This document shows positions 41,104 through 53,824 of a DNA stretch of 64,000 nt, piece by piece. The translations under genes and the position numbers were made by a program. This DNA comes from Emiliania huxleyi CCMP1516 (Eukaryota > Haptophyta > Isochrysidales > Noelaerhabdaceae). The stretch lies in assembly GCF_000372725.1 (NCBI RefSeq), contig NW_005194878.1, positions 386,063 through 450,062 of the forward strand. The letters are read 5' to 3'. The notes below the pieces were generated by a model. That model ran no database searches, was not told the origin of the DNA, and saw only the letters and a program-made list of their open reading frames with translations. The stretch's first letter is position 1. Each line of letters begins with the position of its first letter.

Positions 41104-44100
41104 TCAGACCTGCTGCTGCACCGACGACGCCTCGCCTCCAGAGACGTCGCGCGCCTCCGCAGAGCTGCGGCTGCTCATCTTGGCGAACACCCGGCTGAGT
41201 CCGCCAAGGCTGCGCTTCGCGAGACTGGTGCTGCCCTCAACGACGCTGCCTGAAGCGAGGAGGCCCGCCCGCGACCGAGCGGGGGTCGCGCCTAGGCTCT
41301 TTGCCAGAAGGACGAGCGACACCTGCGGGCAGGGACCCGCCCCTCGTCACGAAACGCTCGATGCGGGGGAGAGCTCGCTGTGTGTGAGAGAGGGGCGCGC
41401 GCGCCTTGCGGTGGTGGCCGGGGAAGCAAGATTTTGCCAGGTCCTTGTAGAGTCCGCCGGCGATGAGCTCCTGCGGCGTTGGGGGGGGAGAGGGTTGGGG
41501 AGGAGGGGTGGCGGGACAGGCGCCACGTTGAGACATTCGCTCCTGCGGCGTGACTTCGAAAAACCTCGAGAACTGGCAGCCGCCGAGCGCGGGGTCGTTC
41601 TCGTGCGCCATGACGATCTTCAGCCTGTCCTGGCGCGCCTGCTTGACCTGCTCGGCCAGCCGCTCGTCGCTGACGAAGCTGTCCTCGTTGAGGTAGAGCA
41701 GCAAGTGCGTCGCGCTGGCCGGCCGATCATCGCTGGTGCAGATCGTGAGACCGGCGGTCTCACGATCTGGGGCAAAGGCGGCGGCGATCTCATCGGCCAG
41801 CGCCAGCGACCCCGCGTTGGCAGGCGAGGCCCAGAGCGTGCACGGTTTGGAAAAGGCGAGCGACTGGCTCTCGAGCTCACCCGACACGCAGAGCGGAAGG
41901 GAGGTCCTGTCCAGAAAGTTGGGCGAGCAGAGGAGCACCGCCTAGGTTGGTTCGAGTGGGGTTGGCCGGGAGGTAGAGTGAGAGAACGGAGCTGGTTGTG
42001 GCCGGCGGCGCCTCGGCGATGATCTTGAGGGAGATGAGCTGAAACTCATCGATGCGATACCAAATCGTGAGCGGCCAGTCGTTGTCAAAGATGGCCGGCT
42101 GCAGGTCCTCGGGGCACTCGTCGCGCAGCGCCTGGAGCGTCCCGCCGCCCTTTTCAGGGTCCGCTTCTTGGACGAGGACCAGCGGCTTGTCCTTCTCGAG
42201 CGACGAGCGGACCTCTCGGAGGCAGTTCTGTGGCGCGGGCGAGGCGGCAGTTCTTGGGGCCAGGGTGCGGTAGAGGCGGGGTGGGAGGAAGAGGCGAGCC
42301 TTGGAGCGGAAGTAGCCCTGCGAGAGGAAGAAGAGGATGACCTGCGAGCTCTGGATGTACTCCTCCAGCGCCCCGATATCCTTGAGATCATCTACCTATG
42401 AGCACACCGCGGTGCGTCAGGGGGGCTCTTTGTGTAGCTTAAGCAGCGCTGATGAGCATGTGCGCGCGTCGAGAAAGACTTTGATGTCCGGCAGCAGCTG
42501 CTCGAGCTCACCCTTGATGACCTTGACGGCGTCTTGACCGGTCGACCTATTCGTTTGGGTGAGGGGCGGGGATCACGCCGGCTGTTTTCGCTCCCTCTTC
42601 TCCCTCCATGACTCACCAGATGTGGCTGTTGAAGAGGTGCCACGTGAGGCCCATCGCGATGCTCAGCTCGGGGGGCTGCTTGGTCGAGACGAGTCGGATC
42701 GTGGGGATCTTGGCGACGCGACGGGCGGCGACGATGGCGCCGACGAGGAAGAAGGCGAGCACGACTGCAACGAGGATGATCATCGAGTCGACAATCACAT
42801 TGAGGCTGCGGAAGCCGAGGACATCGGCGGGATCTGCTCCCTGGTACCGCTCCTCGATGCCGAGGAAGGTGGTGCTCCAGTTGGTGCCGAGGAAGAGCAG
42901 GAGGAGCACGAGGCTCGTGGCGACGGCGAGCACGTTGTCCTCGACCCGCTTGTACGGCCGCACGACGGCGAGCGCGACGGCGTAGCATGAGCAGATGAGC
43001 GTCGCCACCACGAGGCGAACAAAGGCTCGCTCCTCCGGGATCAGCAGCACGAAGCCAGTCAGCACGAGCTTGCGCGCCAGCTCGACCGCCTCCCACCAGC
43101 ACCAGGTCTTCTCGTACTCCCGGTGCAGGAAGCCGGCAGCCCGCGTCAGAGCATTCGGCGTCTTGGCCTGCAGCGGCTTGTAGCAAGCGGCGAGGAGCGA
43201 CGTGAAGAGGACCAGCGAGCCGGCGGGCCAGAGGACGATGAAGCCGGTGGCGAGGGTGGTGATGGGTCCGTGATCGTCGGAGCCGCACTCGACGCTCGCG
43301 TCCTGCCGCATGTAGGAGACCTGCTCTAGCTCCTCGCCGGGCGGAGAGGTGGTGTAGGCCTATCAGCAGAAACTTACGAGGACTGAGGGGTGTGGTGTTG
43401 TGAGCAACGGCAGTCATCAGCTGTGAGAGGGCGCCTGGCACGACCAGGAGCGGAAGATGGAGGCGCTGATGGAGGGCACGAAGCAGAAGACGAGCACGAG
43501 GCCGGCCGGCGTGAGGTCGAGGAGGCCGAGGGCCGCCTCCGCGTACCACGGCCTCTCGCGCGGCGCCGGGGCGGCGCGCCAGCGGTAGAGCCGCAGACTT
43601 ATCCCCGCGATCATTAGCAGGGCGATGAGGGCGACGGGGGAGAGGGCGATGGCGAGGAGTCGCATACCGTAGCCGAGGCACTGCTCCGGCAGGAAAAAGC
43701 CAGACCAGTCGACGGAAATCACGTTGGCCAAGTTGTCCGTCCAGCTCGTGTACTTGTCCGGCAGCCGCGCGGAGTAGGTGGAGGACAAGACGGTACTGAT
43801 CTGGTAGAAGCCGAACAGGATCTTGACCTTGGCCGTCATTCCGCCCCCGACGTAGTACTTGACGGAGCGGTCTGCGAAGCGGAGGATCGGGCCAATGATG
43901 CGCTTCTTCCGCCAGGCCGTCATGCTGTAGGCCCACGCCGCGAGGCCGCAAGCGACGCAGAGGCCGAGGACGAGGCCGGCGATGCGGCCCGCCGCCGCGC
44001 CGCGCGGAGCGCATACTTCGCAGGTGTCGCCGTCGACGAGGTGGTGCTTCTCCGCGGCGCAGAGCTGGCACTCGGGTCCTTTGAAGTCCGACGCGCAGTA

Positions 44101-47100
44101 CTCTGAGCCCGCCTCCACCATCCTCCGGCCTCTCGCCACCGGCTCGCTGCCGGCGCATCGCTTCTTGCCGGCATTGGCATTGCCACCAAAGAGGCGGCAC
44201 TCTGTCAGCACCGCGGAGGAGGGGCTGGCGCGCCAGAAGCCGCGCAGGAGGACGAGGGAAGAAAGGGTGGTGTTGTCCGGGCAGACAGCGTTCGGCGGGC
44301 ACGGCTTGCAGTACTCGGTGGGGGAGGTCAAGACGTCCCCTGGGTCGGCCGAGGTGTTCCGCAAGTAGTAGTCGTCCATGCAGATAGAGCAGATGGTGCT
44401 GCCGCTGACCGAGCTGAGGGGATGCGGACATAGATTGCAGAGGCTTTGGCCAGCGTTGGCGGCGTATTTGCCAGCCACGCACTCGTCGCACGCGACGCTG
44501 CCTTGACCCGACGAGGTGCCGGGAGGGCAAGGCGCGCACTTGGACTGTCCCTTACTTGCGGCGAAAGTGCCAGGGAAGCACGGCGTCGGCTCGATGCTGC
44601 CCGTGGAGCAGGCGCTGCCGGCGGGGCAGGCCGTGCACTCACCCGCGGCGGTGAGGTTTGTTGCGTTCGAGTAGCTGCCAGCCTCGCACGGCAGCGGCGC
44701 CGACGCGCCCAGCTCGCAGTAGCTGCCTTTCTTGCACACGAGACAGCCCGTCGCACCCTTATCGTGCTGGTAGGTCCCCCCCTTGCACGGCTCGCACTCA
44801 GAGAGGCCGCCCGTGACAGCGAAGCTACCCTTGGCGCACGCCGTCTGCTGCGTCGAGCCCGTGGTGGCGAAGTGGCCCGGCGAGGCGTCGGTGCACTCGC
44901 TCGCGTCGGTGAGATCCGTCTTGTCCGAGTAGGTACCCGCATCGCACGGCAGCGGCGCCGACGCGCCCTTGGCGCAGTACCGTCCCTTCTCGCAGTCGCG
45001 GCAGGACGTCGCGCCCGTGTCGTTCTGATAACGGCCCGCAGGGCAGTCCGTGCACTCACTCAGCCCGGGCTCGCCGCCAAACGTCCCAGCACGGCAGCTC
45101 GCGCAGGTCTCGCTGCTGTTTGCGCCGGTGATCGGGCTAGAGGTTCCGGGGGGGCACTGCTGACAGGCGTCGGGTGAGCTGCTGCCCATCTTCTCGTTGT
45201 ACCTCCCCGCAAGGCAGGGTGTGAAGCCGCCACCGCAGTCATCTGTAGCCTTGCAGTATCCACCCGCTTCACACGTGTCGCACGACGTCTGTCCGCGCTC
45301 CGCCTGGAACTCGCCAGCAGGGCACTGCACGCACGCAACCTGGCCGGTGAGGTTCTGGTACTGCCCTGCGGCACAGTCGAGGGGCTGGATGGTGCCTGCC
45401 TTCGGGCAGAAGCTTCCCGCGGGGCAGTCGGTGCAGCCGGTGGCGTTGAGCTGATCGGCGAACGTGCCGGGAGGGCACTCGTCGCAGGAGCGGACCGCAC
45501 CGGCTGTGGACTGGCTCGTCCCCGGAGAGCAAGGGAGGCACGACTCGGCACTGGCTGCGCCTATCACGGGCATGTAGAAGCCCGGAGCACACGGGAGCGG
45601 TTCCGCGGTGCCCTTTGGACAAAAGTGGCCTCGCTTACACCCACCATCGCAGGAGGAGTTGGTGAGGCCGCTCCTGTTTCCGTAGTAGCCAGCGGGGCAA
45701 AGGTTGCACTCGGGGACGCTGAAGTCGCCCTTAAAGGCGCCCTCGGTCTGCATCCAGCTGCCCAAGCGGCAGTCCCAGTCTATCGGCGAGTCGGTCTGTA
45801 TCGTCTTGTCGTCGCCAGCGGTGTTGCCGGTGAAGGAGGCGTCGCTGATCGAGGTGCGTTGGCGGAGTTCGTCCAGGTACAGCACCGAGCCTGACCTCCC
45901 CGCTCCGTTGTCGATGAAGTCGACACCCGCGACGGAGAGGGACTCACTGAAAAACGCGTAGACGACGCCGCCGGACTGCAGTTGCGAGGAGGGAGCAGGG
46001 TGAGGCAGCCGTGGCCCTCTCCATCTCCCGCCCCGCTGCCGGGCGGCGCTGCAGGGCAGCTAGCTCTACGCGTCGCACCCCGCCAGCCGAGCAGCCCGAC
46101 ACGTTCGAGCCGATTATCGAGACCGCACCGCTGCCCTCCGCGTAGACGACGCCGCCGCGCTGCGGTTGCGAGGAGAGAGCGGGGTGAGGCAGCCGTGGCC
46201 CTCTACATCTCTCGCCCCGCTGCCGTGCGCCGCTGCAGGGGCGCGGCTAGCTCTACGCAACGCACAAAAGCAGAGCAATCTCTGACCGTCGAGTCGATGA
46301 TCTCGACGTCGCCTGCGCCACTCGCGAACACAACACCGCCGCCGCTGCTTGCCCTCCCGTTGACGAGGGTCAGCCCCCGCAGGGTGAGGCTGCAGCCGCC
46401 CGAGAGGTAAAAGAGCCCGGACTGTCCCTGGCCGTCGAGCGTCGCGCCCTCGCCGCTGCTCGCGACGGTCACCTTGATGGTGGAGGTGCAGCTGATCTGG
46501 CTGAACAGCTTGAAGTCTGCCCTGGACGGCAGGTAGATTGCGACGTCGGCTTGCGAAGTAGCAGCCTCCGTGATCAGGGAGCGGAGCTTAGCCTCGCTCT
46601 CCGCGGCGACATCGAAGCCGGGGAACACCGGCGGCGTAGAGGGCGGAGATGGCAAGGACGGCGAGGCGGAGGGAGGCGCCGCCGGCGGCTTGGGACCGGC
46701 GCGCGCGTACACGCGGGTGATCATGCTCGAGCACGACTTGGACGACGAGCCGTAGTACAGGGTGCTGCAGCTGCTGTCGTCCGAGTTGCAGTTCGACTGG
46801 CCGTAGACGCCCGGGCCCGAGCAGACGCCGGTGGAGCCGGAGACCGTGTTCTGCTGGTCGCCGTCGATGATCACGCCGCTGCCGCCCATCCACGCGAAGT
46901 CGTCCGAGGCCAGAGCCGAGCCGGAGGCGCCGACGGAGCCGGTCCAGTACACGGTGGTCGAGGTGCCGACCCACGTGCCGCTCATGGTGACGGGGCTGCT
47001 GAGGAGCGAGCCCGAGGCGGACCATGTGACGGGGATGCCGCCCATGTTGGCCGCGGCGAGAGTGGCGCCGATCGTGCGGTCCGTGTCAAACTTGTACTCG

Positions 47101-50100
47101 AGCGTCAGGTCGGGGCCAGTGCTGCCGTCGCAGTAGAACTCCTGCTCCCACGTGTCGGTCGTGTCGGTGACGCAGTCGGTGCAGACCAGCGGCGAGGTCG
47201 ACGTCGCGAAATTGGACGGCTCCGGGCCGTACGGCAGGCTCTCGGCGCACCTGGAGCCGCTGGTGACGGCGAACTGGACCAGCACCTTGGGCGGCGGCGC
47301 CGGCGGCGGCGACGGCGATGCTGAGGGCGGCGGCGGAGGGGGCAGCGACGGCGGCGACGGAGAGGACGGAGGGAGGGGGGCGAGGATGAACGTTTTGCTG
47401 CCGGCGCCCGAGCCAGACGTGTGGGCTGATGGTGCACATGCCAGCGGGAGCAGCGCGGCGAGAATCAGCAGCCACGCGCCACGCCTCGCCCCTGTCCGGC
47501 ACCGCACGAGGCGCCCCGAGCTGCTCCTCCGCACCGAGAGCAGCACGCCGCCGCACGCTCCGAGCAGCAAGAACAAGGCGGCCCCAAACTGACAGCGCTG
47601 CTGGGTGCGGACAGGCGCGGAAGAGGAGGGTCCGCTCATGAAGGGAAAGTGGAACGGGGAGGGCAGGTCGATGGAGAGCTTGTCGACCGGCGGGTTCGCG
47701 GGCGGCTTGTCGGTCTTGCAGAGCTCGTCGGTGAGCGCGTGGTGAGGCTTCGCGTGCCACGCACGGGCAGCGCCGCGTGGCTGCCAGTCGGCGCACACAC
47801 TTGAGACCGAGAAGAGATCGGACTCGACCGCGTTCGAGTCGGCGACCTGAGCGGCACGGACCTCTTCAGGCCACGCTGGCTCCCCCAGCGTAGGGTTGAC
47901 GGCCCGGCCACGCTGGAGGAAGAGGTCCTTGGTTGGGACTCGAGAAGCGTCCGTCAATCCGTCGTTCGCCCGCCACTCGCCACCGGCGTGCATGCTAGCG
48001 ACGGGCGCGCCGAGGCCAGTCTCGACCAGCTTCCGCACCTCCAGCATCCCAGGCTTCCCAGCGTCGGCGGGCCGCAACTCGGGCGACGTGTCGTTCACGG
48101 GCAAGACGGTGTCGCGTCCCCGAGCGATGATCCCCGTCCTGTTGCTGTAGACGGGACCGACGAGGTCGATCTCAGGCTCGCCCTTGCGCTCCATGCTGTT
48201 GCGCGAGGCCGGGACGGTCTCCAAGTCGGCCTCGGCCTACTCGCAAACACACAGGCAATCGTTCCGTCAGCGGGTTACAAAGCTCGCACACACAAAGAGC
48301 CAGAGGGGCGCTCACCGGCTGCTTCTCGTAAATTTCCTTGACGGACGCCAGCGGCTCGCCAATTAGGTGCAACGGCTCGCCCACCGCCTCGTCGATCTCT
48401 TCCATCAGTGCTCCCCACGAGCGCCCCTCGTCGCGTCCGCCCTGATCAGCGCGCGGGCTGTTAGTCACGAGCTTGCTCGGTGGGGATACTAGCACGCGCG
48501 AGCGAGCACGCACCGGGTGGTTGGCGGGCGCGCTGTCCGACGATACGATGGCTACAAACGAGCTGGTGTCGATGCCGCCAACCTCGCAGAAGCCGTTGGG
48601 CGATGCCGGCGTGAACGGCTTTGCGACGGTCGCGAGAGGCGATGTCGGCCACGGGGAGTCGTTCCGCTGCGAGGAGAGAAGCGCGGCGGTGGCAGAGTAC
48701 GAGGAGTGCGCAAACGCGGCTCCGAGGCAGATCAGCGCCAGGCTGGCAAAGAGGCGGAGCAAGTTGTAGGACGGGCAGAGCTTGGGCCACGAGAACCGGC
48801 CGGAGGCAGAGACGGAGCTGTCCAGCGTGGGAACTGTGGTCGTCTCGACCATGCCCTGAACAGGAGGGCGCGAGACTGGCCGTGTGCGCGGCAAACGAGG
48901 GCGGAGGCCGCATACGTGTGCAGGCGGCGCGCACCGAGTCCGTGGTCGGCGGCGTGGAGCCGCGGGGCGGCCGCGCCTTGTGGGCCACCTTGCCGCCGCC
49001 ACCGACGTCCTCGTTGCCGTTCGTTCCGAGCAGGGCCCCGAACCGGTTCTTGCCGCCGACCCGGGAGACGTTCTCGACGCGGCCGACCCGGGCGGACGAG
49101 CCCTTGCGCGCCTTCTTGCGGCGCAGTTTCGACGGGTTGGTCCAGCCGGAGATGCCCTGCGCACGCGCAAGCGGTGGGTGCGTCAATAGTTGAGGCTCTG
49201 CGCGTGCACCGAAGCGTGCGAGGCGATCGGCGCCGTGGCGAGCTTCACCCCCGGAGACTCCTTGGCCGAGACGGTCCGGTCGGCGTCGCCCTACGCAATG
49301 AAAGAGGGGTGGGGTCAAGGGGTGGGTCGGCAGACGCACGGCGCAGAATGCGAGGTGCGCGCCGCCGGGAACTCTATCATCGACGGCAGCGGCGCGTCGC
49401 CGGCCGCCGCCGGCTCGAGAGCCGGATCTTCTTTGGTGACGCCGCTGGGGGCCGTCGGTGGGTCGATCGGGGTGGTGCTCTTGGAGCAGTCGACCAGGTT
49501 GGGCTCGCCCTTGCAATCGGTCTTCCACTCGTCGATGCCCTGCGCATGTGCGAGAGGCAAAGGGCCGATAGGAGAACCGCCCGTGGGACTCCCGCTACAC
49601 CCGTGAGGTGTGTGCACGCGCTGAGAGAAACTCACCGCCGTGGCGAGCTTCTCCTCTGGAGACTCCTTGGCCTCACCCTCGCGCCCGTTGTTGCGGCGCG
49701 GGTTCGACGGGGTCGTCCAGTCGGCGAAAGCGCTCGGCTTGTGGGCGGCAGACACGGCCTTGGCGAACGCGGTCAGGTCCTTCTTGGGGACCTCCTTGAG
49801 GAAGGCCTCCGCGCCAGACTCTGCCACGGGGATGTCCTTCGCGAGGGCTACCTTGGTGCCGCACGCCTGTGGCCGAGGGAGCTACGCAGGTGTTTGGAGG
49901 CTTGGAGGTCGCACGGATTATGTTGATCCGGGCGTGCGAACGCACCTCGTCTTCGAGGAGCACGGGAGCCATCGGCGCAGACTCGCCCTCGGACGCGACG
50001 GGCGTCCCGCCGCCGTCGCCGATGACGTCCTTGAGCGACGCGGGCCCGCTCTCGGACGAGATGCCGTCGGCCTTGCCTCCGGCAGCGTCGATGACGGACG

Positions 50101-50526
50101 AGAGCGGCGACGGATCGGCGATGGTGTACGTGAGGCGCCGCGAGTCGGCGCAGGAGTCGAGCGAAGCGCGTGCCGACGACGCAAACACGACGCCGACGTC
50201 CTCAAGCGAAGCGGGCTGCTTGCTCTCGGACTGGAGCGAAACGGGCTCGCCCTTGGGCTGGATGCCGTCCTCGAGCGAAGCGGGCTCGCCCTTGGACTGG
50301 ATGCTGGCGGCCTTGGCTCCGACAGCGGTCGTGTTGCCCGCCAGCGACGCCTGTGACAGCCAGAGGGCGAGAGGATAAGTCTTGAAGGTCTCGTGGGAGC
50401 GCAGTTTCACTGCGCGCAAACACGCGCCTGCTTGTCGGCACGCGGCGGCGGCGGAGGTGGAGAGATCTTGATAGCGAGCCGATTACCGTCGGCCGGCACG
50501 AACTCGAGTTTGAGCTTATCGAGCAT
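41104..50526 (-). CDS. Receptor B: paralogue of receptor A with a different head domain
   Basis: ATG at 50526 gives MLDKLKLEFVPADGNRLAIK, paralogous to receptor A. The order of parts is the same: acidic N-terminal exons, TM helices near 48760 and 47490, head domain, Pro-rich linker, beta-helix coils, GCC2/GCC3 repeats (45700-44400) and TM helices (43950-42700). TIR-like domains end the protein. The first is split by a GC-AG intron (AAG|GCTCGC...CCACAG|AACTGC) that gives GYFRSKNCLREVRSSLEKDK, so the conserved Glu is kept. The second contains LLLYLNEDSFVSDERLAEQV. The last exon ends with EARDVSGGEASSVQQQV and a stop at 41104. The head (47300-46680) is unlike that of A: it has CTDCVTDTTDTWEQEFYCDG and DLTLEYKFDTDRTIGATLAA and lacks the DSWGDGWNG motif. 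Extra introns at 43436-43360 and elsewhere use GC donors. Exon joins in the N-terminal third are approximate. Confidence 0.7.
45976..46266 (-). other. Duplicated beta-helix exon module of receptor B
   Basis: Introns 46265-46160 (106 nt) and 46078-45976 (103 nt) are homologous to each other and to the two corresponding introns of receptor A. The exon between them, 46159-46079, is again 81 nt in phase 0 and codes one 27-residue coil (GGVVYAEGSGAVSIIGSNV). The duplication predates the split of the two receptors. Confidence 0.8.
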
Positions 50527-51509
50527 AGGCGATCGAATGAGTTCCTATGGAGGAAAGTAAGACGGGACAGTGAGGAACGAGTCTATGGGATCACGACCAT
50601 GTGAATGAGGGTCAAAAAACACTGTGGAGATGATTGGGGGTATATTGGTACATGGGGTGTGTATGAAGCTGTGCACAAAAATGGTGCTGCTCAAGGGCAT
50701 GCTGAATGGGAAGAGAGAGCGAGCCGGAGAGAAAAGAGCCGCGCCTACGGGCAACACGTCGCGGCGTGAGCGTCGAGACGAGGCCGCCGGCACGCTCTCT
50801 CGCGTCCTCGGCGCGCGGACTGGAGCAAGCGAGAGCGGGTCGCTCTCTTGCCAGAAGAGAGGGAGGTGCGGTCGCGCGCGGGACAAGGGTGGGGAATGGG
50901 CAGCAGCGGACGCGTCTCGCGACCTCCTCGATGGCAGCGGCTGTACCTGCGAGCGGGAGTAGGCAGGCGGTGCGAGGCCGAGGGGGGTCAGCCGCTCGCG
51001 CCGCGATCGAGGGCGCATCGCGTGGTGGGGGTGGTGAGGAGGTGCGGCGGATTCCGTGAGCAATAGGCGGCGCGGGGGTCTAGGCGTGCAGCTCGCGGCT
51101 GCATAGTCGGGCGCAATGCGGCGCGGCAAGCGCGAGCGGACGAGGAGAGTGCCAGCTTGCCTTACGACTCGCTCTCCGCGTAGAGCGTTTTGACGCAGAG
51201 AGCGGTCACATCTTCGAGTCACCGTTCACAGTTGTGGCTGTGAATTGACCCTTCTTGCTGTACCCTGTGTCCCTTGGTAAGTCCGTCGGCGGAATGGGGG
51301 TACAGGAAAAGAACTATACTGGAAAAGAATTTTACAACCCAAGCCTCTCGCACTGGAAAAGAATTTCACAACAAAACTCCCTCGCACAACACTGGGCACG
51401 GGCTGGAAAAGAATTGGAAAACTACAGGCCGAGGGCCCAACTTGAGAATCGTGCTTTTTGTGAGGTTGTTTCGTGTTAGGTTGGGTTGAGGGGGTACACG
51501 TGCCGTGGC

Positions 51510-52815
51510 CGTCAACCTGGTTTGTGGACCTCCCGCACCTTACCCTTACAGGCCACCATAAGGGACCCCGTTGTCCGTTTGACATCAGACTTTTTTTGAG
51601 TTGGAGGTAATAATTAAAAGGATTGCACTGTCCCAAAGAACTGATTCATTCATTTCACCCTCACATAGTAACAATACCTCAAAGTTGAAAACCTCCAAAA
51701 TAGGCCGTCAGGACTCTGTCAGGACTCCGTCAGGACTCTGTCAGGACTCTGTCAGGACTCTGTCAGGACTCCGCCAGGACTCCGCCAGGACAACCACTGC
51801 CCCCCCGCTGTGAACAGAGCCCTTAGCTAGAGAGTAGGGAGGGGTGTACAGTCGAGTTACTCCCGAGGGCAGGGACGGCCCTCCACTGAGGGAAAGGGCG
51901 CAACGGGGACGGTATGCTCACAACCCAGCCACGCAGCTCTTTGCTCGCGTACAGCCAACGAGTTTGCTGGTCCACAGGCAGGCCAGGCCGTGAGCGTGGG
52001 CCGGTCGGGCCTGATCCTGCGGTGAGCACTGGAGGGCTATGCGGCTCGCTCCGTCAGCCGACTTGCGCCGTCGAGCGGTCGAGCGCTTCGGGTTGGACCC
52101 GCGGGAGGGTCCCTGCGCGGCTGACATGGCCAGCCAAGCCGTGTGCGCTGCCGTGGGCGCTGTCGTGGGTGCTGCCGTGGGTGCTGCCGTGGGCGCTGCT
52201 GTGGGCGCTGCCGTGGGCGCTGCCTCGGTCAGCAGTCGGTCAGCAGTCGGTCAGCAGTCGGTCCGCTGCTCGGCGCTGGCCTGCAGGCCGCCGGTGGCAA
52301 ATCGGGGGGGCGCGGGCCATGGACGTCGTGGCCGAGCTTTGCTGCCTTCTTGCACGTTGCCGGCTGTAACGTTGCCTGCACCATGGCCGCGCCTCTCTTG
52401 CTTGTGCGCTTTCATGGTCGGCCGAGTGGCGCGAGAATGAGCGTGATTTCTTTTGTCTGTCAGGACTCTAAGTTTCTGTCAGGACTCTCAAGTTTCTGTC
52501 AGGACTCTCAAGTTTGCTTGTCAGGACTCTCAAGTTTGCGTCAGGACTGCCCCATCAGGACGATTCCGCAGAGGGCGCGCACGGTCGAAAGGGGGGCTGG
52601 GCGTCTATCATTCACTGCTGGGGGGGAGGGGAAGGAGGGTTGCAGTGAAGGAAGGTGGAGGTCTCGTCGGAGGCACTTGTGAGCACTGTGAAGACCGTGC
52701 GCCGTCAGGACCCCGCCAGGACTCTGTCAGGACTCTGTCAGGACTCTGTCAGGACTCTGTCAGGACTCTGTCAGGACTGTCAGGACAGGTGCGGGAGGTC
52801 CACAAACCAGGTTCG
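51510..52815. repeat. Inverted-repeat-bounded block with GTCAGGACTCT arrays
   Basis: CCTGGTTTGTGGACCTCCCG (51518 on) and its reverse complement, starting at 52790 (GTGCGGGAGGTCCACAAACC), bound a block of about 1.3 kb. Inside are three clusters of the 11-base unit GTCAGGACTCT: 51712-51795, 52455-52560 and 52705-52790. Confidence 0.55.
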
Positions 52816-53429
52816 TCCTACGCCGCCCCGCTTCTTGTGGACGAGGTACGACGCTCCGTCAAGACCAACGAGGGTGCCCTCGACGGCGCGTGGCCTTTCG
52901 AGGCTGCCTTTTGGGCCGCGGGCTGGCTCATCCTCGTGGGGTAGGTTGACTCATCAACAGCAGCGCTGGCGAGCGGCGCAGCACACCACTCTCCCGCCAA
53001 GACACGTGTCATTTCGCGCCAAGATTTGGCGCCAAAATGGCACTTTAGTGTCCACCTAGCCGCGTGGTCGCGGCCTGAAGCTCCAAGCTTCTGGGAGTGA
53101 GGTCCCACATCACAGGGCTCAGAGTGCAGGCGGCCCCCTTCCGATCGTTCGCCGATATCCGAAACCGGCATGCTGCTAAATAACTTTTGGAATTTAGCTA
53201 CGAAACTCATCGGCGGTTATTATTAGCAACGGAGCGCGTGAATGGGCTACCCGTAGTGGGGTAGGCGCAGAAATGAACCTCAGGAGTGTCTTGCAACGCC
53301 GCCGTGCACACACCCGCGGTGGCAGCCGCCGCCGGCCCTTTCCTTGCAGCCCCCGACTCCCTTCCGTCATGCCGCCTGCCAGGCGAACTGCGCCCACTCG
53401 CCGAGGATTGCGTCGCCTGCGAGAGGGTT

Positions 53430-53530
53430 GGGGTTGGGGGTTGGGGGTGTGTGGTGGTGTGGGGTGTGGGGGGGTGGCGGGGTTGGGGGGTGGGGGGGGT
53501 TGGGGGGTGGGGGGGTGGGGGTGTTGGGAG
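53430..53530. repeat. G/T-rich low-complexity tract
   Basis: GGGGTTGGGGGTTGGGGGTG-like sequence with many G runs has the potential to form G-quadruplexes. It is irregular and internal, so it is not a telomere end. Confidence 0.6.
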
Positions 53531-53824
53531 CGGGGCCGCACTGGCAGAGAGAGAGGCAGAAAGTGCGATAGCCTGTCGGCTCGCGATCTCGGCTACTCTC
53601 GCGCCCTTGCGGTCGATCTCGGTAGCCGGGTCGCAGTCCTGTTCGGGCGAGAGGCCGCCTCGTGTGTGCACAGCTCGGAGGGAGGGGAGCTGTGTGCAGG
53701 TGCTCTTCCGACCCCTCCTCTCCCCCTCTCTCTCCCCTCTCTCCCCCGTTGGCTAGCCTTGGCGAATCTCGGCGAATCTCGGCTGAATCCCGGCGAATCT
53801 CGGGCGAATCTCGGCGAATCTCGG

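Larger units (their letters stand above)
50527..53824. other. Repeat-rich intergenic region
   Basis: No gene is supported. It contains the 5' flank of receptor B (50589-51110), four CTGGAAAAGAATT repeats (51315-51420), GTCAGGACTCT arrays, a GTGGGCGCTGCC-type array (52150-52230), a G/T-rich low-complexity stretch (53430-53530) and GGCGAATCTC repeats (53760-53825). Confidence 0.5.

Noticed and set aside
53430-53530. Telomeric repeat
   Set aside because: The G/T tract is irregular, internal and not made of a constant telomere unit.
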